In this document: positions 17,158-25,020 of the stretch, piece after piece | Layout: every line of letters starts with the position of its first letter | How positions within the stretch are numbered: position 1 is the stretch's first letter | Position numbers and translations under genes: made by a program | Assembly: GCA_947464185.1 (NCBI GenBank) | Contig: CANHVY010000015.1 | Location: forward strand, 1-64,000 | Reading direction: 5' to 3' | DNA length: 64,000 nucleotides | Origin: Burkholderiales bacterium | GTDB taxonomy: Bacteria; Pseudomonadota; Gammaproteobacteria; Burkholderiales; Burkholderiaceae_C | The notes under the pieces: generated by a model | What the model was told of the DNA's origin: nothing | Database searches by the model: none | What the model saw: the letters and a program-made list of their open reading frames with translations, nothing else

Positions 17158-18793
17158 GGTGGCCCTGGAACTGTTCGCGCAGCTTGTTCTTCTGCATCTT
17201 GCCCGTTGCTCCCATCGGGATGGTGTCGGCGAACACCACGTCGTCAGGGGTCCACCATTTCGCGATCTTGCCCTCGTACAAGGCGAGCAGCTCCTCGCGC
17301 GACACCTCCATACCCTGCTTCTTCACGACAACCAAAAGGGGTCGCTCGCCCCACTTGGGGTGCGGTGTCGCAACGCAGGCCGCCATGGCCACGGCAGGGT
17401 GCGCCATCGCGATGTTCTCGAGGTCGATGGAGCCAATCCACTCGCCGCCGCTCTTGATCACGTCCTTGCTGCGGTCGGTGATGACCATGTATCCCTCGGG
17501 CGTGATCTTCGCCACGTCTCCGGTCGGGAACCAGCCGTTGCGATCGGCGTCTATCGCCAGCGGGTCGCCACCCTCGCCCATGAAGTAGGTTTCGAGGATC
17601 CAGGGGCCGCGGACCATCAGGTCGCCCGAGGCCTGGCCATCCCAGGGCAGCTCGGCACCGTCCTCGCCGACGATCTTCATGTCCACGCCGTAGACGGCGC
17701 GGCCCTGGGTGCTCATCACCGCAAGCCTGCCCCCGTCGTTCAGGCGCGAATGCTGCTCCTTGAAGGCCGCGACGGTGCCGATGGGGCTCATCTCGGTCAT
17801 GCCCCAGGCATGGATCACGTGGACGTCGTATGTGTCGCGAAACTTGCGGATCATGGCGGGCGGGCAGGCCGAGCCACCAATGCCGCTCCTGCGCATGGTG
17901 GTGAAGGTCAGGCCGTTCGCCTCGACGTGCGCGAGCAGCGCCTGCCACACCGTCGGCACGCCAGCGCTGATGGTGACGCGTTCGCTCTCCAGCAGCTCGT
18001 ACAGGCTCTTTCCGTCGAGGCACGGGCCGGGAAGGACGAGCTTGGCGCCCGTCATCGGCGCCAGGTACACGATGCCCCAGCTGTTGACATGGAACATCGG
18101 CACCACGGGCAGGATAGCATCAGTCGCACTGCAGCCCAGGCAGTCGGGCAGCGCCGCGGCCATGGTGTGCAGCACAGTGCTGCGGTGGCTGTAGACCACT
18201 CCCTTGGGGTTGCCTGTGGTGCCGCTGGTGTAGCAGAGGCTGCTCGCGGCGTTCTCGTCGAGCACGGGCCAGGCGTATCGGTCGTGGGTGCGGGCGAGCA
18301 GCTCCTCACAGCACAACAGATTGGGCACCTTGGCCGCCTGCTCGACGGGCGGCATGTGCGCGCGATCGGTCATCGCAACCCAGTGCCTCACCGTCCTGGT
18401 GAGGCCCGCGACGGCCTGGATCAGCGGCCAGAAGGTCATGTCGAAGAACATCACGCGGTCTTCAGCGTGATTGACGATGTAGACGATCTGGTCGGGGTGC
18501 AGCCGCGGGTTCACCGTGTGCAGCACGCGGCCGCTTCCGCTGACCCCGTAGTACAGCTCCATATGCCTGTGCGTGTTCCAGGCCAGCGTGGCGGCGCGCT
18601 CGCCTGGCTGCACGCCCAGGGCCTGCATCGCATTGGCCACGCGCCGCGCGCGCTCAGCCACCTCGCGATAGCTGATGCGGTGGATGTCGCCCTCGACGCG
18701 GCGCGACACCACGAGCTGGTCGCCGTGGTGGCGTTCAGCATGAACGATGAGAGACGAGATCAGCAGCGGCAGCTGCATCATTTGTCCGAGCAT
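17144..18793 (-). CDS. Acyl-CoA ligase (fatty-acyl-CoA synthetase, AMP-binding)
   Basis: 549 aa ANL-superfamily enzyme that activates a fatty or related carboxylic acid through an acyl-adenylate to the CoA thioester. Motifs in order: A3 YTSGTTGNPKGV (about 182), A5-like WGMTEMSPIG (about 325), A7/A8 TGDVAKITPEGYM and DRSKDVIKSGGEW (about 420-445), and the A10 lysine in GKMQKNKLR near the C-terminus. The start MLGQMMQ is preferred because GGAG precedes it and relatives start there. An ATG 11 codons upstream (18826) is the alternative. It lies about 65 bases downstream of a secreted hydrolase gene on the same strand. The substrate is unknown. Confidence 0.92.
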   Translation of the reverse strand: MLGQMMQLPLLISSLIVHAERHHGDQLVVSRRVEGDIHRISYREVAERARRVANAMQALGVQPGERAATLAWNTHRHMELYYGVSGSGRVLHTVNPRLHPDQIVYIVNHAEDRVMFFDMTFWPLIQAVAGLTRTVRHWVAMTDRAHMPPVEQAAKVPNLLCCEELLARTHDRYAWPVLDENAASSLCYTSGTTGNPKGVVYSHRSTVLHTMAAALPDCLGCSATDAILPVVPMFHVNSWGIVYLAPMTGAKLVLPGPCLDGKSLYELLESERVTISAGVPTVWQALLAHVEANGLTFTTMRRSGIGGSACPPAMIRKFRDTYDVHVIHAWGMTEMSPIGTVAAFKEQHSRLNDGGRLAVMSTQGRAVYGVDMKIVGEDGAELPWDGQASGDLMVRGPWILETYFMGEGGDPLAIDADRNGWFPTGDVAKITPEGYMVITDRSKDVIKSGGEWIGSIDLENIAMAHPAVAMAACVATPHPKWGERPLLVVVKKQGMEVSREELLALYEGKIAKWWTPDDVVFADTIPMGATGKMQKNKLREQFQGHRVQA

Positions 18794-18858
18794 GGGCTTG
18801 ATCTCCAGGTCGTGGCGCACCGCCATCGGCGCACAGGATTGCGTGGTCGTCCCGGTCG

Positions 18859-20568
18859 TCACTCCGCAGCCATCGGCAGCCGCAGCGTGGCGCCGCCCAG
18901 GCGCACGGTGCCGGCCAGCGCCGGCAGATCCGACCGGTAGGCCGGCAGCGACGCCCCGGCCACCACCAGCCCCGGCGCGCTGCCGGCCTCGAACCCATAG
19001 GCCAGCGGCGCGAAGCTCACGCGCAGCGTGCCCGCCCCGGCCAGCGCGACCACCGTCTCGCGCAGCAGGCGCACCTCGCCGCCGGGCCGCCGATCGACCA
19101 GCTTGACCACGATGTCGCCCGTGCCGGCCTCCAGCACCGCCAGCTCCGCCTCGGCCGAGCCCAGCATCAGCGCAGCCGCGGACAGCGCGCCGCCCTGCAG
19201 CTCCACCACGTCGGCGCGCTCCAGCAGCGGCGTCTGATCCTGCATCCCCGAGCTGACCGTCAGGTGGCTGCCGCCCAGGGTGGGAGCCGGTGCAGCCGGG
19301 TCGATCGCCAGCGCACGCTGCGGCGGACTCAGCGTCGATGCCGTCGATGCGGTGCCAGCCGGCGGCCACACCGGCGAGCTGCGCAGCGGCCCTTCGGGCT
19401 GCCCGGCCAGCACGTACTGCACCGTGGGCCAGGCGTTGGCGCCATTGGCTTCACCCTTGAGCCAGTGGTCGAACCACGCGAACATGGGCTTCGTCGGCCA
19501 CAGCTCGGGGTCGTCAATGTCGTAGTGCGTGCCATCCAGCACGATCAGCTTCTGGTCGCCGCGTGCAGCCTGCAGCCGCCCGAAGGCCTTGAACGCACTG
19601 GCCTGGAAGAAGTCGTGCCACATCGACACGTGCAGGACCGGCGCGCGGATGCGGTCGGTCACGTCCAGCGCGGCCCGCGCGGACGGGTTGCGCCCGGTGG
19701 CAAGGAACTCTCCCCAGCGCGGATACAACTGGCTGACAATCGGAAAGTCCGGCGTGATCGCACGGGTCCACCAGCTCGACTGCGCCGGATCACCGGCCTC
19801 GACCGCGCCGAACATCTCCTGCAGCGCCTCGCCGGCCTGGTCCTTCAGCGCCGCGACCTGCGCGGCCGGCAGCCCCAGCCTGGCGTCGTGGTCCTGGCCG
19901 TTGTCGGCAGCCTGGCTCAGCACGAAGGGCAGCAGTGCCTCCCACTTGACACGGCCCTCGGGGAAGATCACTCCGCCGACGAAGTCCGGCGAGGTGGCCT
20001 GCGCGTACACCGCCTTGATCGACGGGCGCCCAGAAGCCGCCGCCTGCAGCGAGGCCACGCCGCTGGCCGAGTCGCCGAAGATGCCGATTCGCCCGTTCGA
20101 CCAGGGCTGCCGCTCCACCCAACGGATCAGCGCCTCGCCGTCGCCCACCTCGTCTGCGAGGAAGAGGCTGAAGACGCCCTCGGACTTCAGCCGACCTCGC
20201 ATCACCTGAACCACCAGCGCGTAGCCGCGGTCGGTAGCCTCGGTCCAGCCCACGTCCTCTGCGCGAGCCTCGGTGTCGGCATTGACAGCCTCTTCGGGGA
20301 AGCCGCTCACCGGGGTGATCGGCAGGTCGTAGGGCGTTCGCATGACCAACGTAGGGAACGGCCCGTCGCCCTGGGCCGGAAGGTAGACATACGTCGCCAG
20401 ACGCGCGCCGTCGGCGCCGGATACCGCGACCTCGACCACCCGGTGGCCAGCCACCGCACGCCGGAACTCGCTCAGGGCGACGACGCCAGGGTCGGGGCCG
20501 GTGTCGCCGCCACCGCAGGCGGCGAGCAAGGCCGTGAAAAGCAACAGCAGCCAGTTCAGAACCTTCAT
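18859..20568 (-). CDS. CocE/NonD-family (S15-like) lipoprotein hydrolase
   Basis: 569 aa. A lipoprotein signal ends in LLAAC with C18 as the lipidated residue. The alpha/beta hydrolase domain (about 45-365) has the nucleophile S167 in FGDSASG, with later SMWHDFF (acid) and DGTHYDID (His) motifs. A C-terminal jelly-roll-like domain (about 400-569) is typical of CocE esterases and X-Pro dipeptidyl peptidases. The start ATG 20568 follows AGGAGTCAAATC. The usual QD before RGR reads QVMRGR here. Together with the acyl-CoA ligase it may release and then activate an exogenous acyl compound (inference). Confidence 0.87.
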   Translation of the reverse strand: MKVLNWLLLLFTALLAACGGGDTGPDPGVVALSEFRRAVAGHRVVEVAVSGADGARLATYVYLPAQGDGPFPTLVMRTPYDLPITPVSGFPEEAVNADTEARAEDVGWTEATDRGYALVVQVMRGRLKSEGVFSLFLADEVGDGEALIRWVERQPWSNGRIGIFGDSASGVASLQAAASGRPSIKAVYAQATSPDFVGGVIFPEGRVKWEALLPFVLSQAADNGQDHDARLGLPAAQVAALKDQAGEALQEMFGAVEAGDPAQSSWWTRAITPDFPIVSQLYPRWGEFLATGRNPSARAALDVTDRIRAPVLHVSMWHDFFQASAFKAFGRLQAARGDQKLIVLDGTHYDIDDPELWPTKPMFAWFDHWLKGEANGANAWPTVQYVLAGQPEGPLRSSPVWPPAGTASTASTLSPPQRALAIDPAAPAPTLGGSHLTVSSGMQDQTPLLERADVVELQGGALSAAALMLGSAEAELAVLEAGTGDIVVKLVDRRPGGEVRLLRETVVALAGAGTLRVSFAPLAYGFEAGSAPGLVVAGASLPAYRSDLPALAGTVRLGGATLRLPMAAE

Positions 20569-20900
20569 GATTTGACTCCTCGGAAGCAGCAAGGCATGGA
20601 TAACTTTCGGTTTGGGCGCTCGACGGATACGTTGCCTTCGAGCGTTGTGGAATACAGGCCGGAACGGCCTCGCTCGGCGCCGCGGTGACCGCGAGAAGCG
20701 GTGTGGCCCGACGCCTTGGCAGGCATCGTCAATGCCCTGGTCTTACCCGCGACTTACTTGTCGGCCGCTCCAGGAGACCGCACTGAAAGAGGTCCTGAGG
20801 TCTTTCACCGGGGTTGCTCAACCTCGCTGGACGGCGTGGGTGATTGCTGGCAGTCGGAAGCGTTGAGACGCGCGTCCAACTGAAAGACAAGCCTTTCGCC
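20569..20900. other. Intergenic interval between the hydrolase and a gene scar
   Basis: About 330 bases. The 5' side carries the ribosome-binding site and presumed promoter of the CocE-type gene and one inverted repeat. The remainder, up to the stop codon of the HepT remnant, has mixed base composition and no frame that I recognise. Open frames on the plus strand here have no convincing start or family content. Confidence 0.4.
20617..20644. promoter_or_regulatory. Inverted repeat upstream of the CocE hydrolase gene
   Basis: CGCTCGA at 20617-20623 is matched by TCGAGCG at 20638-20644. The half-sites are two helical turns apart (21 bases), about 50 bases upstream of the hydrolase start. This geometry suits a dimeric repressor or activator site. 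There is no local regulator gene to pair it with, so the assignment is tentative. Confidence 0.25.
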
Positions 20901-21202
20901 TCAAGCCCGCTGCGAGGTTGCTTCCTGGGCTGTGCTCAACACCGGCATGTCGTTCATCACGGTCTTCCAGCAGGTGGTTGGATCGACATTGAAGGCGGCA
21001 TGGACGATCCGGTGCCGCATTCCAAGGGGCGCGGGCCAGGCAGGGTAGGCAGCAGCGAGCGCCCGTCATCGGACACATGGTTTGCCGCCTCGCTCAATAC
21101 CTCGATCGTCGGGGCAACAGCGAACATCAGCATGCGATCGTTGTCCAGGTCTGCACGTGAGCGTCCCGCCATGAGCCCTGTCGCAGCCTCAGCCGCCTCC
21201 AA
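20901..21202 (-). pseudogene. Broken HepT-like (DUF86) toxin gene, truncated and frameshifted
   Basis: Read on the minus strand, one frame gives a stretch containing GRSRADLDNDRMLMFAV, then IEVLSEAANHVS and LLPTLP. The next frame gives GMRHRIVHAAFNVDPTTCW and then VMNDMPVL, ending at a stop at 20901-20903. The two parts together have the layout of HepT/DUF86 RNase-type toxins, including the RxxxxH motif (RHRIVH). They join if one T is restored at about 21038 (CCTGG to CCTTGG, giving LPW). The N-terminus is missing where the sequence meets the IS1380 fragment near 21203. No MntA-type nucleotidyltransferase antitoxin remains. Family assignment is by recall. Confidence 0.7.
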
Positions 21203-21203
21203 G

Positions 21204-21851
21204 CAGACTGGGAACGCACCCGGGCTTGACCTCCACCAGGAGGTTGATGTCGCTGCCGGGTCCGTGGGTGGCTCTCAGCCGGGAGCCGAACAGCGCCAAT
21301 CCACAGAACACGTACAGCGGCAGGTAGCACTGGTTGTCGTAGTGGGCGTTGAAGTGCGCGCGCTCCTGCTGCCCGTGCAGCGGCACGTGCGTGGCGTCCA
21401 CGTCCAGCACCAGCACTGCCGGCGCCGCCTTGCGGCTGGCCACGAACTGGTCCAACAGTACGCCGTGCAACGCCCAGGCCTGGCGCGCGCCAGCCGCGTT
21501 CTCGAGCCGGCTCAGCGTAGGGGCGCTGCCCAGGCTGCGGTCCCGACCCACGGCTGTCTGCCAGACCAGATCGTGCCGTAGCGTGTTGTGGTCGGTCACG
21601 TCCTGCCAGCCACAGCACAGCCCGTAGATGCGCTGCGCCAGCAGCTCCCGCATGCCGTGCTCGACGCTGGCTGCACGCCGTGAATCGCCCATCGCACGTG
21701 CAGCCGCACGGCTCAGACCCAGCCGTTCATCCACCTGCCTGAGCAGCACCACCCCGCCGTCGGTGGCGATGTCCCCGCCATCGAAGGCCGCCTCGACCAC
21801 GCGCCTGCCCACGCGGCCAAGCTCCATCCTGCGATCCGTACACTCTGACAT
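21204..21851 (-). pseudogene. IS1380-family transposase, 3'-truncated
   Basis: The frame begins at ATG 21851 after a GGGAGGT ribosome-binding site and encodes an IS1380-type N-terminal half. It includes GRVGRRVVEAAFDGGDI, LLAQRIYGL and the DDE-region motif VLVLDVDATHVPLHG, and reads to INLLVEVKPG. It then loses homology at about residue 210 of an expected 450 or so, where the HepT remnant begins. The upstream end of the element keeps CCTATGAAA at 21895-21903, matching TTTCATAGG ahead of the second IS1380 copy at 42735-42743. It is inactive because the C-terminal half, with its catalytic glutamate, is absent. Confidence 0.85.
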
Positions 21852-21953
21852 TGGGTGACCTCCCTCGTTGGTTCGGTTCCATAGAGGTCGAATACCTATG
21901 AAAACGCACAACGAGGGCAGGTCGCCTACTTGATGCCGCGCGAAAGATCCAGG

Positions 21954-23168
21954 CTAGCGCTGGCCCCGGACGCAGCGCACGGGGTTGAGGATGCGAACGT
22001 CGTCGCCCTGCGGGCCGAAGCCCTGCGGATAGGCTGCCGGGTCGCCGTCCTTGGGATCGGCCCGCTGGCTGCCGGCCCCGTGCACGTCGAGAAGTCGGCG
22101 TGTCCCGCTGCCGGGAGGCATCTCCATCCAGCCCAGCGCACGGCCGAAGGCGAAGTACGCGGCGCGCGTGTACATGACCTCGGGCGGACCATCGAGCACC
22201 GTGGTGCTGGTCCAGTAGTACGACTCGGCCGCGCTGGCCTGCAAGGGCGGCGCCAGCGCGGCGCTCTGCGTGGCCGCCGGTGCGCGCGTGTAGTCAACGA
22301 TGCTGTGGAGCTCCTTGGCGTCGGGCAGACGCCAGTCCGCATGACCGCCCAGCCGCAGCGCCGCGCAGTAGGCGAGGGCGTCGCGCCAGCGGCGCGGCTG
22401 GCCGTCGTCGCGTTGCTGCCAGGTCAGGCCCGATCCGCGGTCGGTCACGGTGCCGTCCGCGTTGTCGCGGTAGTCGTTCGCGCCGTACGCCGGGCCGCGC
22501 ACGAAGCGCACCCGCATGCGCTGCGCAACGGCGCCACCGCTGCCCGGCCGGTAGCGCGGATAGCCCTTGATGCGGCCGTCGGCGAAGTTGACGCCGAAGA
22601 TGGTGGCGTCGTCGTTCATCGTGGTGGCGACGTAGGCGGTCGACGACCAGAGCTGCACGTCGAAGAAGCGGTCGCCCTCGGCGTAGGCGAACTCGAACGC
22701 GCCCGCGTCGATGAAGGGCCGCGACTGCGCGGCGGTCGGTGCGAACCAGCCGCGGAAGTCGATCAGCGTGTACAGCTCCTTGATGGTGGGCACGCGCCAG
22801 TCGGTGTGGCCGCCGGTGCGCAGGGCCGTGACGGCGGCGCGCGCCTCGTCCCACGACATCGGCCCGGCGAGGGCGCGCGTCCAGGTCAGGCCGGTCACCG
22901 GGTCGGTGACGGTGCCGTCGGTGTTGAGCTGGAATGGCGGGCGCGGACCGGGTCGCTGCCCGTCCTGGCCGAAGAACGGGGCGCCCGCGCGCGGGCAGTC
23001 GATGCGTGCGTCGTCGGAGAAGCACCCTTCCTGCGCCGTGCCGGGCACGCGCCAGGCGGCCGCGTCCGCGGTTGGCGCCGGGGTGCTGGCGCTGGCGTCC
23101 TCGCCGGTGGCACTGCAGGCGGCCAGCAGCAGCGAGACGAGGGCGAGAGTGAGTGCTGGGACTTTCAT
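21954..23168 (-). CDS. Lipoprotein with two DUF1566 (Lcl C-terminal) domains
   Basis: 404 aa. A lipoprotein signal peptide ends in LLLAAC with C18 as the predicted lipid site. Two DUF1566 modules follow, each with the TVTD, GLTW and GGHxDWRxP(T/D)xKEL pattern (about 85-230 and 245-404). The domain is common in secreted and surface proteins of unknown function, and some relatives bind collagen-like ligands. The start ATG 23168 follows CAGGAG. It lies downstream of the frameshifted MarR gene on the same strand and ends about 45 bases from the IS1380 fragment. Confidence 0.83.
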   Translation of the reverse strand: MKVPALTLALVSLLLAACSATGEDASASTPAPTADAAAWRVPGTAQEGCFSDDARIDCPRAGAPFFGQDGQRPGPRPPFQLNTDGTVTDPVTGLTWTRALAGPMSWDEARAAVTALRTGGHTDWRVPTIKELYTLIDFRGWFAPTAAQSRPFIDAGAFEFAYAEGDRFFDVQLWSSTAYVATTMNDDATIFGVNFADGRIKGYPRYRPGSGGAVAQRMRVRFVRGPAYGANDYRDNADGTVTDRGSGLTWQQRDDGQPRRWRDALAYCAALRLGGHADWRLPDAKELHSIVDYTRAPAATQSAALAPPLQASAAESYYWTSTTVLDGPPEVMYTRAAYFAFGRALGWMEMPPGSGTRRLLDVHGAGSQRADPKDGDPAAYPQGFGPQGDDVRILNPVRCVRGQR

Positions 23169-23301
23169 GCGGGCTCCTGTTTTGTCGTTGCGGTCGTGGC
23201 ATTCGTCGCCGTCGGAGTCGTCTCCGACGTCGGGGTCGTCGGCTAGCGGCACAAGGCATCCGAGCCAGAGCTCGGCGGCAGGACGGCGACGGCGCCGAGC
23301 C

Positions 23302-23797
23302 TCAGCGCGCGATCGAGAGGCGCCGCCTGGGGTGGACCGGCGGCGGCGGCGGCGGCGTGGCGGGTGCATCGGGGTTCTCCTCGGGGAAACCTGCAAAGCG
23401 CGGATCGGCTCCGCCCAGCCCGTCGCGCAGGCCTTCGAGCAGCAGGCGCAGGCGCGTGCGTTCGGGGTCCGGCAGCGCCTGCGCGGCGACACGGCCGCGC
23501 GACGTGAGCGTGAGGCTCACGCGGCGCGTGTCCTCCGCGTCGACCCAGCGCTCCAGCAGCCCGGCCGACCGCATGCGCTGCGCCATCACGGTGGCCGTGG
23601 GCTGCGCGACGTGCAGCCCGGCGGCGAGCTCGCCCACCGTCATCGGCCCATGGCGCAGCAGGGCGTCGAGCACGCGGCCCTGGCCGTGGTGCACGCCGAC
23701 CTTGCGCCAGCGGTGCGCGCAGGCGCTCCTCCAGCAGGCGGCCGATGTGCCGGAACAGATGCAGCAGCGGCCTGGACGATGGAGCAATGGTGGTCAC
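23302..23797 (-). pseudogene. MarR-family regulator with a frameshift
   Basis: From GTG 23797 one frame reads an amphipathic MarR N-terminus (RPLLHLFRHIGRLLEERLR). At about 23718 the homology moves to another frame, HRWRKVGVHHGQGRVLDALL, followed by the winged-helix segment TVGELAAGLHVAQPTATVMA and a typical wing (LLERWVDAEDTRRVSLTLT). One missing base between CTGCGCGC and CACCGCTGG explains the break. The C-terminal tail has a Pro run. An intact second-frame product of 161 aa from an internal ATG would lack the dimerisation helix. It is either a real pseudogene or a sequencing error. Confidence 0.7.
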
Positions 23798-24243
23798 GCG
23801 ATAAGTACAGCCAGCTATGGTTCAACTCGTCAAGTCGGATAGCTGCCGTGCTGTCGTGCGCATAGTGATTCAGTTGCTGGTCGTGCATGCTTTCAGTCTC
23901 GTCTGGGCCGCGCCCGTTCCGAGGGCGCGGTGATCAGTGGTTGCCGCCCATGGGCTGGGTGATGCGGCAGGCTGAGCGACATGGCCCCGCTGCCAGGGGC
24001 CAGTATTCCGCCGCAGTTTGGAGCCTGTGTCGGGAAATGCTCACCCTGTGCTCACAATGTGGCCGCTCCCGCAGGAGCTGCCGCTGTCCGAGGGGGCAGT
24101 GCACGCATGCAAGCTGACGCATGCCGGGTCCGTCAGGGGGGCTCCGGGGCGCAAGAAAGCTGGGGCGGCGCGGCGTTTTCTTGAGAGAGTTCCCTGCCGG
24201 CAGCGCAGCGCTAGCGGTGAACTCTGCCGCCCTCATCGGCAGC
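23798..24243. other. Intergenic interval upstream of the MarR gene
   Basis: About 450 bases separating the MarR gene from the 3' end of the EF-hand gene, both on the minus strand. It contains a short AT-richer patch near 23800-23880, probably the MarR promoter. Open frames through it on either strand have no recognisable family or ribosome-binding site. No RNA gene is seen. Confidence 0.4.
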
Positions 24244-24801
24244 CTAGGCAGAGGCGGTCTGCTGCTCTGCGTACGTCATGCGCTCCAAGGCGCTGACCGT
24301 CCCGTCCTCGTTGGCGTCGGCAGGGTCGAGGGTGGTGTCGGCCGTTGCCAAGCCGTCTGGCCTGCCGGCGTCGGATTTGTCGGGGCGGCCCGGGCCAGAA
24401 CTCGGACCCGGTCCGCCAGCACCACCAGGGCCGCCGGGACCGCCTGGGCCCCGAGCTCCGCCACCGTCCGTGCGCCCGGAGGTCTTGTCGGCCGCCGCCA
24501 TGAACTCGCTCTCATTGACCGATCCGTCGCCATCGCTGTCCATCCTGGTGAACAGCTGCTTGGCTGCCGTCTTGGCCTCGGCTTCCGAAAGCCGGGAACC
24601 CTCGGGCGACAGCGTGACGATCACCGAGGCCAGTTGCGACTGGCTGACCTGGCCCTTGCCTGCCGACACCTTGTCCCAGGAGTCGGCCTTCAGCGCCGGG
24701 GGTTCAGCGGTGCGCTGGACGCCTGAGGGCCCGGCAGCTGTGTACTGGGACGACAGGTATGGGCGCAAGCTGGTTCTGGGACCAGAAAGGGGTGACATCA
24801 T
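24244..24801 (-). CDS. EF-hand calcium-binding protein with a Gly/Pro-rich linker
   Basis: 185 aa. Two canonical EF-hand loops are visible: D88-E99 (DSDGDGSVNESE) and D162-E173 (DANEDGTVSALE). Between them lies a Gly/Pro-rich, collagen-like linker (about 113-140, repeats of GGP). There is no obvious signal peptide, so its location is uncertain. The start ATG 24801 follows GGAGTCC. A TTG four codons earlier is possible but would place the start at that same GGAG. It is divergent from the BaeSR-type system across about 220 bases and may be its target (inference). Confidence 0.8.
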   Translation of the reverse strand: MMSPLSGPRTSLRPYLSSQYTAAGPSGVQRTAEPPALKADSWDKVSAGKGQVSQSQLASVIVTLSPEGSRLSEAEAKTAAKQLFTRMDSDGDGSVNESEFMAAADKTSGRTDGGGARGPGGPGGPGGAGGPGPSSGPGRPDKSDAGRPDGLATADTTLDPADANEDGTVSALERMTYAEQQTASA

Positions 24802-25020
24802 GATGGACTCCAATGGCTTGGTTGTGATTGACGATGCGCGAGAGAGGCCGCAGACCAGGAGAAGCTGCTGCAGTTCTCACGACCATTGCTTCGGCGGCTC
24901 GCACAGGATGTTGAGGGAGAAACTGTGAGGTTTCAGGCCATCTCCCGAATCTGGTGCGGCACCGTGGAGCAAAGATGAAAGCCCCCTCACAAAGCACTCA
25001 CAATCTGCTGGCCCAATCCG

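Noticed and set aside
23640-23888. Separate small gene starting at ATG 23888 upstream of the MarR gene
   Set aside because: It drifts into a shadow of the MarR coding sequence, with no family content and a weak ribosome site; it might at most be an extra frameshifted N-terminus.
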